Source of the DNA: Aidingimonas halophila
GTDB taxonomy: Bacteria; Pseudomonadota; Gammaproteobacteria; Pseudomonadales; Halomonadaceae
Assembly: GCF_900106955.1 (NCBI RefSeq)
Contig: NZ_FNNI01000004.1
Coordinates: 1-64,000 of the forward strand
DNA length: 64,000 nt
Direction of reading: 5' to 3'
Part shown: piece by piece, positions 27,089 to 36,488 of the stretch
How the letters are laid out: each line of letters begins with the position of its first letter
Numbering within the stretch: the first letter of the stretch is position 1
Program-made: the position numbers and the translations under genes
Notes under the pieces: generated by a model
The model's input: the letters and a program-made list of their open reading frames with translations, nothing else
What the model was told of the DNA's origin: nothing
Database searches by the model: none

Positions 27089-28690
27089 CGATGATGTAGC
27101 CGCCTCGGCCAAGCGTTCATCGGAAGCCAGATTATGCGCTCGCACGGCCAGTGTATCGAAGTTGAAGGGCCGGAGAATGATGGTTGCCGGCAATTCTTTC
27201 ATGACATCCACGAATACCAGAATACCGGCTGCCAGCAGGCTGCCACGCATGATGGGCGTATGTACTCGGCGTAGCGTACCGCCGGCGGTATGGCCAAGTG
27301 TACGTGCAGCGGCATCCATTGCCGGTGTCACCTTGCCGAGACTCGCTTCAACGGCATTGAATGATACGGCGAGGAAGCGCACGACATAAGCATAGATGAG
27401 GATAAAGGCCGAGCCACTGAAAATCAGGCCGACCAGCATGTCGTAGTGCGCGCGCGTCCAGGCGTTGATTTGATTATCCAGCCATGAAAAAGGAATCAAA
27501 ATACCCACGGCGATGACCGAGCCGGGGATGGCATAGCCCATCGCTGAGATACGGGTAGCCGTACGAGTTACCGGACTGTCGTGGAGCCGGGCACCATAGC
27601 TGAGCAGCACAGCGAAACCGACAGCGATGACCGCAGCAATCACCGCCAGTATCAGGCTGTTACCGGCATATTGCATGAAATTGGCGCCAAGTCGCGCATC
27701 TCCTTGCTCGATGGCGAGATGGCCGAGTAGTACGCACGGCAGGATGAAACCGATCAATACCGGTGTGGCACACGCGATGTAGGCGCCCATAGCACGCCAG
27801 CCATGTAGCGGGAACTCCGGCAGTTGCTGATAACGGCTGGAGGTATGGAAATACTGACGTTTTCCTCTGGACCATCGCTCGAGCAACACGAAGAGGATGA
27901 CGAAGGCAAGCAGGCAGGCGGCGAGCTGTGCTGCGGCCACCTGCTCCCCGAGACCGAACCAGGTGCGATAGATACCGGTGGTAAACGTATCGACGCCGAA
28001 GAATTGGACGGCGCCGAATTCATTGAGGGTCTCCATCAAGGCCAGGGAGACCCCGCCGACGATGGCCGGCCGGGCTAGAGGCACGGCAATTCCGGCGAAT
28101 AGACGCCATGGTCCTCGTCCCAGGGTCCGTCCCACATCGAGTACGCAGACCGACTGTTCGAGAAACGCGGCACGAGCCAACAGGTACACATACGGATAGA
28201 GTACCAGCGTGATCAGTGTGGCGCCGCCGCCGAGCGAGCGAATGCTGGGGAAGAAATAGTCATCGCGCCCCCAGTCGAACAGTTCACGCAGCCAAGTCTG
28301 CAAGGGACCGGCATATTGGAGGAAATCGGTGTAGGCGTAGGCGATGACATACGTCGGCACCGCCAGCGGTAGCAACAATGCCCATTCGAAGAAACGGCGA
28401 CCCGGGAAACGACACATCACGACCAGCCAGGCGGTTCCGGTGCCGATGACAAAAGTGCCGATCCCGACTGCTGCCACGAGAACCAACGTATTGCCGATAT
28501 AACGACTGAGCACCGTGCTGGCGAGGTGCTGCCAGATGTCGTTCGTAGGCACGACGATATGAGCGAGGATGATCAATACCGGTAGCGCCACGATCGCCGC
28601 GATGACAAGCGTTAGAACAGTCCAGGGACTGAGATGTGACGTGAGTCGTCCGGGAAGCGAGGTCGATCTGGGACTGGTGGCACTGAACAA
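26990..28690 (-). CDS. Iron(III) ABC transporter permease
   Basis: 566-aa inner-membrane protein with two fused BPD-type permease halves of about six helices each, as in FbpB/SfuB. The EAA loops are visible (EQSVCVLDVGRTLGRGPWRLF in half one; EASLGKVTPAMDAAARTLG in half two). It works with the adjacent ATPase and binding protein in ferric iron import. It sits alone on its transcript, and its last 33 codons overlap the ATPase gene antisense. Confidence 0.93.
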   Translation of the reverse strand: MFSATSPRSTSLPGRLTSHLSPWTVLTLVIAAIVALPVLIILAHIVVPTNDIWQHLASTVLSRYIGNTLVLVAAVGIGTFVIGTGTAWLVVMCRFPGRRFFEWALLLPLAVPTYVIAYAYTDFLQYAGPLQTWLRELFDWGRDDYFFPSIRSLGGGATLITLVLYPYVYLLARAAFLEQSVCVLDVGRTLGRGPWRLFAGIAVPLARPAIVGGVSLALMETLNEFGAVQFFGVDTFTTGIYRTWFGLGEQVAAAQLAACLLAFVILFVLLERWSRGKRQYFHTSSRYQQLPEFPLHGWRAMGAYIACATPVLIGFILPCVLLGHLAIEQGDARLGANFMQYAGNSLILAVIAAVIAVGFAVLLSYGARLHDSPVTRTATRISAMGYAIPGSVIAVGILIPFSWLDNQINAWTRAHYDMLVGLIFSGSAFILIYAYVVRFLAVSFNAVEASLGKVTPAMDAAARTLGHTAGGTLRRVHTPIMRGSLLAAGILVFVDVMKELPATIILRPFNFDTLAVRAHNLASDERLAEAATSSLAIVAVGILPVIFLSAAMRRSRPGSRRKDEDL

Positions 28691-28802
28691 GCGGGCGCTC
28701 CTTTCAATGGCATGGCCAGACAGGGGTTGAGGGCGTCATGATGAGAAATCAGATAGTATCAGGTCGTACATTCGACTTCAGCAGCGAGGGGAAGTGTCTC
28801 TG

Positions 28803-31046
28803 ATGCCGGCGAATGAGAAGCCCTCCGGGACAGTGGTCGGAGCGTCGCAAGTGACATCGGCAACGTCCGATGACCCCGTTATTGAAGCATTGCAGTCCTG
28901 GTCATCACAGCTGCAGGTGCAGCGATGGCGAGGGTTGCTGTGGGTGACCGGGGAGAGCGGAGATTGTTACCGCCGTGCTCGAGCCATTTGGGAGGGTATC
29001 CGGTGGACGGTGCCGATATGGGTGTCCGCCGTGGCACCTGCCTGGATGGCGGACGACGAGCATTGGTTATCGCCGGAGAAGGCGCGCACGCGCCTCGGTG
29101 GAGAGTGCGACCTGGTCGTCATGGATGCGGTCGGAACCAATGACGGCTTTGATCCGGAGGCCTTCGGGATCCTCTCCGGTGCGATTACGGCCGGGGGGCT
29201 GCTGGTTCTGTTGACGCCGGTCGACTGGGGCTGCCGCCCGGATGCCGATTATCGGCGTCTGGCCGAATACCCTTATGAACCGTCGCAGTTGTCGGCACAT
29301 TATTTGCGACGATTGTCTCGCCACCTGACTCATGCAGATGACATCGCTCACTGGCCGGTACTGGAAGCGCTGAGTCTGCCCCCGCTGAAAACAAGCCATT
29401 CACCGGCGACGACATGTCACGATCCCGACTGCCTGACGTCGGATCAGGCGTTGGCCGTGAAACGTCTGACTCGCCTGCGTCGCCGTCGCCCACTGGTTAT
29501 CACGGCGGACCGCGGCCGGGGTAAAACCGCGGCGCTGGGAATTGCCTGTGCACGTCTGCTGATGGCCGGGGAGCGTGACATCTGGGTGACGGCGCCGCGT
29601 TCCAGTGCGGTAGAGGCATTGTTCGAGCGCTTGAAGGTGCTATGTCCTGAGGGTGAACGACAGCGTCACTGTTTCACCTTGATGGATGGTGATAGGGCAC
29701 ATCGGGTACGCTTCGCTGCTCCTGACGCATTGACTGCGCTGGATGAAGATGAAGAAGCCCCCGGCGGTCGTGGGAGTATATTGTTGGTCGATGAAGCCGC
29801 TGCCATTCCTGCGCCGTTACTTGGGTACTGGCTGGTGGTGTTTCCCCGCATTGCCTTTGCTACCACCGTGCACGGCTATGAGGGCGCGGGGCGTGGATTC
29901 GCCTTGCGTTTTCGCGATCGGCTCGACCAACTGACACCCGAGTGGCGCGGCTGCCACATGGCCGAGCCGGTGCGCTGGGCATCCGGCGATCCGTTGGAAT
30001 CGGTGACATCCCGGTTGTTGATGCTGGACGCTGAACCATCGGAAACGGTTGTGTCGGCCGGCCCGACTCCGGTTCGTTGGTCACCTGCGATGCTGGCCAG
30101 CGATGAGATACGACTGCGAGCGCTTTTTGGGCTGTTGGTCCAGGCGCACTATCGGACGCAACCCAGTGATCTTCGGCGCCTGCTGGATGGTCCTGGTGTT
30201 TCCCTGGCGGGAAAGGAGGTCGCCCGGTCACCTGTGGCTGTCGTGGTGACCGTGGATGAAGGGGGATTCGATCGCTCACTTGCCGATCAGGTCGCGCTTG
30301 GCTTCAGACGCCCACAGGGACACTTGCTGGCGCAGTCATTGGCGGCGCATGCGGGTTCTCGACAAGCGTTGACTTCGCGGGTGCGCCGAATATGGCGGAT
30401 TGCCGTACACGAGAGCTATCGGCGCCACGGTTGGGGCGCGCAATTATTGTCCGGCGAAGTGAACCGTGCGAGCGACGATGAGATCGATTTGCTGGGAGCC
30501 AGCTTCGGCGCTGACCCTGGACTCATGGCGTTCTGGCGACACCAAGGCTTCCGAGCCGTGCGTGTGGGGCTGACAAGGGAAGCCGCCAGCGGTGAACATG
30601 CTCTCATGGTCGTTCGTGGTACCAGTGCGGCAGGCAAAGAGCTTGCGAACGCGCTGGCCAATCGGTTTCAGGCACTGTTGCCCGCTCTGCTGGCATTCGA
30701 GTTACGTCGTCTCGACCCCCTGGTGGGGGCCGCCATATTGAGCGAAGGCGATGGGCAGACACTCTCCGCCGACGCATGGCGCGACGCCGAGGATGTCATC
30801 TCGGGCAACCGTGAGCCTGGCCTCGCGCGGCCGGCGTTGCAGGCATTGACTCGGCTGGGATTGCGTCAAGGCGCGCCGTTGAATGATGATGCCTGGCTGT
30901 TGGTGGCCGTGCTGTTTCAGGGACGTGATCCGGCATGGCTGGCACGGCGACTGTCGCTGTCGGGAGGGAAGCAGGTGAGACAGCGCTTGAAAGAGGCACT
31001 GGCACGCTGGCGGCGTGGCCTTGACGAGGGCTGGGCGTCGGGATGA
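28803..31046 (+). CDS. tmcA: tRNA(Met) cytidine acetyltransferase
   Basis: 747-aa enzyme that makes N4-acetylcytidine at the wobble base of elongator tRNA-Met using acetyl-CoA and ATP. An N-terminal DUF1726 domain precedes a RecD-like helicase with Walker A TADRGRGKTAALG and Walker B LLVDEAAAIP. A GNAT domain (RIAVHESYRRHGWGAQLL) and a tail follow. GAGGGGAA at about 28786-28793 fits ATG 28803 better than the GTG at 28794. Its end runs into the pepD upstream region. Confidence 0.95.
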   Translation: MPANEKPSGTVVGASQVTSATSDDPVIEALQSWSSQLQVQRWRGLLWVTGESGDCYRRARAIWEGIRWTVPIWVSAVAPAWMADDEHWLSPEKARTRLGGECDLVVMDAVGTNDGFDPEAFGILSGAITAGGLLVLLTPVDWGCRPDADYRRLAEYPYEPSQLSAHYLRRLSRHLTHADDIAHWPVLEALSLPPLKTSHSPATTCHDPDCLTSDQALAVKRLTRLRRRRPLVITADRGRGKTAALGIACARLLMAGERDIWVTAPRSSAVEALFERLKVLCPEGERQRHCFTLMDGDRAHRVRFAAPDALTALDEDEEAPGGRGSILLVDEAAAIPAPLLGYWLVVFPRIAFATTVHGYEGAGRGFALRFRDRLDQLTPEWRGCHMAEPVRWASGDPLESVTSRLLMLDAEPSETVVSAGPTPVRWSPAMLASDEIRLRALFGLLVQAHYRTQPSDLRRLLDGPGVSLAGKEVARSPVAVVVTVDEGGFDRSLADQVALGFRRPQGHLLAQSLAAHAGSRQALTSRVRRIWRIAVHESYRRHGWGAQLLSGEVNRASDDEIDLLGASFGADPGLMAFWRHQGFRAVRVGLTREAASGEHALMVVRGTSAAGKELANALANRFQALLPALLAFELRRLDPLVGAAILSEGDGQTLSADAWRDAEDVISGNREPGLARPALQALTRLGLRQGAPLNDDAWLLVAVLFQGRDPAWLARRLSLSGGKQVRQRLKEALARWRRGLDEGWASG

Positions 31047-31084
31047 CGACACGAATGATAACGACACATGAGCGAGGCGATTCC

Positions 31085-32569
31085 ATGAACGAGCATCTCG
31101 ATACGCTGGAGCCACAACCGCTGTGGCGACATTTCCGGATATTGTGCGAGACCCCGCGTCCTTCCGGCCGAGAGGAGGCGCTGGTCTCCCATCTTGAAGC
31201 TTGGGCCGATAGCCAGGGTCTCGCTTACGATCGTGACAGTTTCGGCAACCTTCGCATTTGCAAGCCGGCCACAACGGGTCATGAGTCGGCGCCGGGTATC
31301 ATCCTCCAGGGACATCTGGACATGGTTGCCGAGGCCAATGCCAGCCATGACCACGATTTTACCCGTGATCCTATCGACACCTATATTGCCGATGGCTGGC
31401 TGCGTGCCCGCGGGACGACCCTGGGGGCTGACAACGGCCTCGGAGTCGCGGCGGCACTGGCGATTCTCGAAGATACCTCTTTGATTCATGGGCCACTCGA
31501 GGCCCTGTTCACACTCCAGGAAGAGACCTCCATGGGGGGTGCCCTGGCACTGGATGACAACTGGCTCGATGGCGATATCCTGCTGAATCTGGATTCCGAG
31601 GACCGCGAACAGGTCTTCATCGGTTGCGCTGGTGGTGCCGATGTCGTGGTCGAAGCTGGTTTGCCGACCCAGGACGTGCAAGTGGATGAGTCCATCGTGA
31701 ACGTGGCACTGACCGGTCTGCAGGGGGGACATTCCGGTCTTGATATCCACAAGGGGTTGGGAAACGCCAATCGCTTGCTGGTGCGTGTGTTGCGCCATCT
31801 GCAGACATACGACGCGCGTCTGATCGATTATCGGGGTGGGGCCCTGCGCAATGCGATTCCGCGTGAAGCCTTCGCTACATTGGCAATGCCGGCTGGTGCG
31901 ATCGATGCCGCATCGGCGATGGTCGATGAGCTGCAGTCGGTGTTTCGTACCGAGTTGCAGGGCGTGGATGATGCCGTGAGCGTATCCCTGTCACCGGTAG
32001 AGACATCACACACTGAGCAGGCCTTGACGCCGCCGGCCAGCCGCTATCTGATCAATGCCCTGCATGCCGCTCCCTGCGGTGTGGAACGCATGAGTACCGA
32101 TGTGCCCGGTGTGGTCGAGACATCGAACAATCTCGGGGTGGTAGTGCTGGATAACAGCCGGTTCTATCTCTGTGCCCTGGTGCGGTCGTTGCGCGACAGC
32201 GCAACGCAAGACATGGCCGATCGGTTCGCTGCACTGTTCGCTCTGATTGGTGCTGAGACGCGGGTCGAGAATGCCTATCCTGGCTGGACACCAGACCCGG
32301 AGAGTCCGTTGCTGGCTCGCTTCGTGCAATTGCATCGGGATACGCTCGGCAAGCAGGCTGACGCCAAGGTGATCCATGCCGGCCTTGAGTGCGGGATTCT
32401 GGGAGGTAAATACCCTCACCTATCCATGCTGTCCTTCGGACCACAGATCCGAGGGGCCCACTCTCCCGACGAACGGGTCGAGCTGGATTCGGTCCCCGAG
32501 TTCTGGCGGATGTTGCGCACCTTGATCGAGGATCTGGCCACGGCCGATCCTGCTAGTCGGCACGAATAA
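31085..32569 (+). CDS. pepD: Aminoacyl-histidine dipeptidase (M20C)
   Basis: 494-aa Zn-dependent dipeptidase of the PepD/Xaa-His (carnosinase) family. GHLDMVAEAN, LGADNGLGVAAALAIL and LQEETSMGGAL carry the metal-binding His, Asp and Glu. LECGILGGKYP and SFGPQIRGAHSPDERVEL form the C-terminal site. The start is ATG 31085, 38 bases after tmcA; the frame is open upstream but has no family support. The 3' end overlaps the convergent His-rich gene by 17 bases. Confidence 0.94.
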   Translation: MNEHLDTLEPQPLWRHFRILCETPRPSGREEALVSHLEAWADSQGLAYDRDSFGNLRICKPATTGHESAPGIILQGHLDMVAEANASHDHDFTRDPIDTYIADGWLRARGTTLGADNGLGVAAALAILEDTSLIHGPLEALFTLQEETSMGGALALDDNWLDGDILLNLDSEDREQVFIGCAGGADVVVEAGLPTQDVQVDESIVNVALTGLQGGHSGLDIHKGLGNANRLLVRVLRHLQTYDARLIDYRGGALRNAIPREAFATLAMPAGAIDAASAMVDELQSVFRTELQGVDDAVSVSLSPVETSHTEQALTPPASRYLINALHAAPCGVERMSTDVPGVVETSNNLGVVVLDNSRFYLCALVRSLRDSATQDMADRFAALFALIGAETRVENAYPGWTPDPESPLLARFVQLHRDTLGKQADAKVIHAGLECGILGGKYPHLSMLSFGPQIRGAHSPDERVELDSVPEFWRMLRTLIEDLATADPASRHE

Positions 32570-32915
32570 TGAGGACCGGGACGCCTCCGACCGTCACCAA
32601 GGGGACAGTGTATGAATGCCTGTGGTGATGACGCCGGTCATGTCGTGGCGGACGGCGGTCGTAATGAGGTCTGGTAGGGGTGCGATAGCTTCGCCAGTGG
32701 CGCCTGGGCTTGTGAGAGCGTTGCAGGCTTCTGTGATGCCATTTTCCGGCTTTATGATCCGAGTCATGATAGTGGTGATGATAGGTGTGGTAGTGATATC
32801 CACCACGTCGGTCATGATCAGCGAAGGCGGATGTAGCCAATATCAATGGCAAAACCAGCAGTATGCCGAATAGCAGGCTGCGCAGGCTGTATGTCATGAA
32901 CGTGAAGCGGTCCAT
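32553..32915 (-). CDS. Histidine/arginine-rich secreted protein, unknown function
   Basis: 120 aa. A hydrophobic signal peptide (SLRSLLFGILLVLPLILATSAFA) is followed by a strikingly basic stretch rich in His, Arg and Tyr (HYHTYHHHYH, then further HHRH clusters) and a hydrophobic C-terminus ending in VGGVPVLIIRAD. Such composition could bind metal ions in the envelope, but no family is recognised. ATG 32915 is preceded by GGAGAC. It is convergent with pepD. Confidence 0.7.
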   Translation of the reverse strand: MDRFTFMTYSLRSLLFGILLVLPLILATSAFADHDRRGGYHYHTYHHHYHDSDHKAGKWHHRSLQRSHKPRRHWRSYRTPTRPHYDRRPPRHDRRHHHRHSYTVPLVTVGGVPVLIIRAD

Positions 32916-33075
32916 GGGTTGTCTCCGTCGACACTCGGGCGGCATGTCGGTCGATGCCGTTCCCATACTCTGAAGTATATCGGCGGTGGTGATATTGTGG
33001 GGGGATGAAGGCGCCGTTTGTGTGACTTTCGCGATGCTTTCACAGTCTGTCGCGGCATGGCGACGGTGTCAGACA

Positions 33076-33109
33076 CGGAAAAGACTGACGTCGCCCGGAC
33101 AGGGCGACG
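33076..33109 (-). terminator. Possible terminator downstream of dps
   Basis: An 8-bp perfect stem (33089-33096 with 33102-33109) with a GGACA loop. On the minus strand the stem is followed after a few bases by TTTT. It lies 60 bases past the dps stop. The T run is displaced from the stem, so it is only a fair candidate. Confidence 0.4.
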
Positions 33110-33169
33110 CCATCATGGCATGCAGCATGGGACTCGGGGCGGGCGGAGCGAACGGTTACACAGCGCACG

Positions 33170-33643
33170 TCAGCCGAGATAAGCGCTCAGCATCCACACC
33201 GTTTTTTCCTGTTCACGGATATAGTCACTGACCTGTGCCGCGGTACCTTCGTCATCGGCATCGGAGGCCAGCGAGAGGATCTCACGCTGCAATTCGATCA
33301 GGTTCTGGTAACCCTGCATGATGCCCTTCACACAAGCCTGACCGTCACTGACATTCTTGTCTTCCTCGATACGAGAGATCTTCACGTAGTCGCTGTAGGC
33401 ATGGACGGGCTGGGCACCCAGCGTCAGGATACGCTCCGCCACTTCATCGACTTTCACCAACAGGTCGGTGTAGAACTCTTCGAACTTGGTGTGTAGTTCG
33501 AAAAAGTTGGGGCCCTTGATGTTCCAGTGATAGCCCCGGACGTTCATGTAGAAAATCTGGTAGTTCGCCAGCAGTTCGTTGAGCTTCTCCGCCAGACGAT
33601 TGGCGTTGTCGGCATGCAGGCCAATAGCATTCGTCTCACTCAT
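33170..33643 (-). CDS. dps: Dps-family DNA-protecting ferritin
   Basis: 157-aa mini-ferritin that oxidises and stores iron and protects DNA during stress. The ferroxidase ligands His39, His51, Asp66 and Glu70 keep the exact Dps spacing (12, 15, 4). NVRGYHWNIKGPNFFELHTKFEEFY is the characteristic segment (split here by key residues). ATG 33643 follows AAGGAGG; the open frame upstream is not coding. It lacks a long Lys-rich N-tail, so DNA binding may be weak. Confidence 0.95.
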   Translation of the reverse strand: MSETNAIGLHADNANRLAEKLNELLANYQIFYMNVRGYHWNIKGPNFFELHTKFEEFYTDLLVKVDEVAERILTLGAQPVHAYSDYVKISRIEEDKNVSDGQACVKGIMQGYQNLIELQREILSLASDADDEGTAAQVSDYIREQEKTVWMLSAYLG

Positions 33644-33784
33644 GGGACCTCCTTGATCCGGAATCGATAGTTCGATGATTTTACGCTGCGCAAAAACAGG
33701 CGGTAAGCAACATCGGGCGATGGCTACGATAGGGGCTGTCAATGGCATCGTTACCGGAGAACATCTTGGCGACGCTCCCTGTTT

Positions 33785-34930
33785 TCAAGGCATTTCGCTG
33801 CTGTATGCGGTGATGATCCGGATCAGGCTCTCACTGCGCTCAGCGAGTAATTGGGGGCAGCGCAGCAAGGCGTCGTCGAGACTCATGGGGCCATCGGCGA
33901 GTGCAAAGGCAGCAGTGACGCCCTGCGCATGGGCTGCCTGCCATCCCGTACCCAAACGGCCCGCCAGCACCACGGTGGGCACATGATGGCTCATGGCGCG
34001 TCGAGCGATCCCGATAGGTGTCTTGCCGGCCAGGCTCTGCCCATCGAGTTGTCCTTCGCCGGTAATGACCAGGTCAGCCCTGTCGAGCAAGGCATCGAAG
34101 CCAACCTGCTCCATCACCAGGTCAATGCCGGGGCGCAGGCTGGCGTTGAGAAAGGCGCTGGCGGCGAATCCCATGCCACCGGCAGCGCCGGCACCGGGTC
34201 GCTCGCGCTCATCATGGCGCAACTGATCGGCTGTCAGGTCGGCGAAGTGAGCGAGCGCCAGGTCCAGGCGTTCGACATCGGCAGTCGTCGCCCCTTTCTG
34301 AGGGCCGAATACCGCGCTGGCACCATGTTGGCCGAGCAGCGGATTATCGACGTCGACGGCAGCTTCGATCGTGACATCCGCAAGACGGGTATCGAGCCCG
34401 GACAGGTCAAGGGTCTCCAGTTGCGCCAGAGCCGCGCCACCGGGCGGCAATGTCTTGCCTCGTCCGTCCCGAAGCGAAGCGCCCAGGGCGGCCAGCATAC
34501 CGGCGCCTGCATCGTTGGTGGCACTTCCTCCCAATGTCAGCAGCAGGTGGTTGGCACCGGCGTCGAGAGCGGCAATTATCAGTTCCCCCACACCATATGT
34601 CGTGCTGTGCAGTGCCGTACGCTCATCAGGTGTCAGGTGTTGCAAGCCACACGCTTCGGCCAGTTCGATAAACGCGGTCTGATACTCAGCCAACCAACCC
34701 CATGTGGCTTCACGTTCGCGTCCCAGTGCATCGTGGACGGTGATTTGTCGGCGCTCCGCACCGGTGGCGGCGAGTAGGGCGTCCAGGGTACCTTCGCCGC
34801 CATCTCCCATTGGGCAGAGGTGGCAGTGGGCCGAGGGCAAGCCCAGTTGCACGCCTTGTGCAATGGCCTGGGCGGCGTCCCGGGCGCTCAGGGCATCCTT
34901 GTAACTGTCTGGTGCAATAAGAATGTTCAT
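33785..34930 (-). CDS. garK: Glycerate kinase
   Basis: 381-aa GarK/GlxK-type kinase that phosphorylates D-glycerate to 2-phosphoglycerate. The start MNILIAPDSYKDALSA, GDGGEGTLDALLAATG, LGGSATNDAGAGMLAALGA and ITGEGQLDGQSLAGKTPIG are the family motifs. It stands alone, with no glyoxylate-pathway neighbours visible. In a methanol-oxidising host glycerate kinase could serve C1 or photorespiratory-type salvage, but nothing here proves that. Confidence 0.93.
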   Translation of the reverse strand: MNILIAPDSYKDALSARDAAQAIAQGVQLGLPSAHCHLCPMGDGGEGTLDALLAATGAERRQITVHDALGREREATWGWLAEYQTAFIELAEACGLQHLTPDERTALHSTTYGVGELIIAALDAGANHLLLTLGGSATNDAGAGMLAALGASLRDGRGKTLPPGGAALAQLETLDLSGLDTRLADVTIEAAVDVDNPLLGQHGASAVFGPQKGATTADVERLDLALAHFADLTADQLRHDERERPGAGAAGGMGFAASAFLNASLRPGIDLVMEQVGFDALLDRADLVITGEGQLDGQSLAGKTPIGIARRAMSHHVPTVVLAGRLGTGWQAAHAQGVTAAFALADGPMSLDDALLRCPQLLAERSESLIRIITAYSSEMP

Positions 34931-35073
34931 TGACGTTTCTCGAAGGCCGGTGAACTGTGATGGTCTGCCTAGCTTAGCGGGGTTGTTGCCTGCTCTGAAA
35001 GTGGGGAAGTCATCAACTGGTATCCGTCAGTAAGGCAACTTACACTGCCATCAGGACATGTCGGGAGAGTGCC

Positions 35074-35613
35074 ATGAGGATATCGCTGTTGCTGCTACTG
35101 GTGTTGTCGACGGCAGGATGCGCCACTGGCCCCGTCATGATGCCGGAATCGCCCCATCGACCAGCGGCAACGTGCCAATGGGACTATGACGGCGAAGATG
35201 ATACCTACATGGTGCGCCGCGTGGTATCGGCCCTGGAGGCTGATGGTTTCACGATAGTCGATACGGAAGTGGCGCTGGGACTGACGAGTGCCGAGAAGCG
35301 TCGCTCGATGCCGGCCTATCGTGACTTGTATGCACCTCGTTCTTCTATCGGGTGGTTCGGAGGGGGAGGTCGGGGGCGTTTCGCCAGTGGATTCTCGATG
35401 GGATTTCAACACTACGTGGGGCCGGATCCACAACGCGTGGAACGCATCTCAGTGCTAACGACGAACGGTCGAGGCCGGATATCCCGCATGATCCTGATCA
35501 TCGATGCGGATGGACGTGTACGTGATTCAAGCAATGCCAGCGACGATGCATTCTGTCGCACGTTTCGTGATACTCTCGAACGCCAACCGGCTCGGGTGGA
35601 GGGCGCGTCATGA
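35074..35613 (+). CDS. Lipoprotein of unknown function
   Basis: 179 aa. A signal peptide ends in a lipobox (LSTAGCA, lipidated Cys about residue 16). The mature part has an alpha/beta pattern (TYMVRRVVSALEADGFTIVDTEVA), then a glycine-rich loop (GWFGGGGRGRFASG), and ends in a conserved-looking Cys (DDAFCRTFRDTL). No family is recognised. The four-base overlap (ATGA) with the next lipoprotein gene suggests that the two act together. Confidence 0.7.
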   Translation: MRISLLLLLVLSTAGCATGPVMMPESPHRPAATCQWDYDGEDDTYMVRRVVSALEADGFTIVDTEVALGLTSAEKRRSMPAYRDLYAPRSSIGWFGGGGRGRFASGFSMGFQHYVGPDPQRVERISVLTTNGRGRISRMILIIDADGRVRDSSNASDDAFCRTFRDTLERQPARVEGAS

Positions 35614-35975
35614 AAGGTCGCTTTCTGATTCCATCCATGCTTCTGATGCTGGCGGTCACGGGATGCACGACGACGCCTTTACCCGAGCAGCCGCGGGCAC
35701 AGGTCATGGCCGTCGACGCTGGTGCGGCATTGCAGGAAGCGGCGCTGATGTTCGCCGACAAGGGGTATGTCGTGCGCTATGCAGATGCCGACTTGGGACG
35801 TATCGATGCCGAACGTATTGGTCGGCCAGCCTACCGAGTACGACTCGAAGTGGTCGAGCAAGGGGATCGAGTCCTCGTTTCCTTCAGCGGGAGACGCGGG
35901 TCTCAGCCGATCGATCCGGTCAGTTTCGACCCGCTACTTGCCGAACTACAGGCGCGTTTGGGCAGGTCGCCCTGA
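35610..35975 (+). CDS. Lipoprotein of unknown function
   Basis: 121 aa with a lipobox at LAVTGCT (lipidated Cys near residue 19). The mature part VDAGAALQEAALMFADKGYVVRYADADLGRIDAERIG and a closing strand-rich half echo the first half of the upstream lipoprotein (helix, then an Asp-led strand). This suggests a shared fold, though that is inference from pattern only. Translationally coupled to the gene before it. Confidence 0.68.
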   Translation: MKGRFLIPSMLLMLAVTGCTTTPLPEQPRAQVMAVDAGAALQEAALMFADKGYVVRYADADLGRIDAERIGRPAYRVRLEVVEQGDRVLVSFSGRRGSQPIDPVSFDPLLAELQARLGRSP

Positions 35976-35985
35976 GTCAATGGGA

Positions 35986-36405
35986 TCAGAGCGATAGTCC
36001 GTCGAGCAGGACCATCAATCGTTCCTGCATAGTCTGCAATCCGGCGTCTGCGTAGGGGATCGGCGTACCTTGGCCCCACACCGGCCCGGGCCAGGCATCA
36101 TCGTCACGCTGTCTGACAATGACGTGCATATGCAGTTGCGCCACTATATTGCCCAGGCTGGCGAGGTTGAGCTTGTCGCCTCCCAACGAAGCCATCATGG
36201 CCTGCCCCAGCGTCGTCGCTTCCCGCCACAGCTGCATCTGATCCGTTTCATCCAGATCGTAGACTTCCTGCACATCGGGACGCCGGGGTATCAGAACGAG
36301 CCAGGGAAAACGGGCGTCATTCATTAGCCTTACATGGCATAGTGAAAGATCCGTCAATGGCATGGTGTCCCGTGCCAATCGGGGATCGAGGACAAAACGG
36401 GTCAT
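35986..36405 (-). CDS. HIT-family nucleotide-binding protein
   Basis: 139-aa histidine-triad protein. The motif is QLHMHVIVRQ, a His-x-His-x plus downstream variant of HxHxHxx with Gln replacing the first His. NIVAQLHMHV is typical of the short FHIT-like bacterial group that starts FxLDPRLAxDT. MTRFVLDPRLARDT (36405) is taken as start from family likeness, since no strong ribosome site marks it. Such proteins hydrolyse or bind nucleotide phosphoramidates. Convergent with the lipoprotein pair. Confidence 0.85.
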   Translation of the reverse strand: MTRFVLDPRLARDTMPLTDLSLCHVRLMNDARFPWLVLIPRRPDVQEVYDLDETDQMQLWREATTLGQAMMASLGGDKLNLASLGNIVAQLHMHVIVRQRDDDAWPGPVWGQGTPIPYADAGLQTMQERLMVLLDGLSL

Positions 36406-36488
36406 GTCAGTGCCTGGACCAAGGATTACGGCCATTATCGTATCTCGAAAACGCATGATCTGACAGCCGGGGTAAGGAAAGGGAAACC

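Noticed and set aside
33851-34777. 308-codon open frame antisense to glycerate kinase
   Set aside because: The opposite frame carries all kinase motifs; this one has none.
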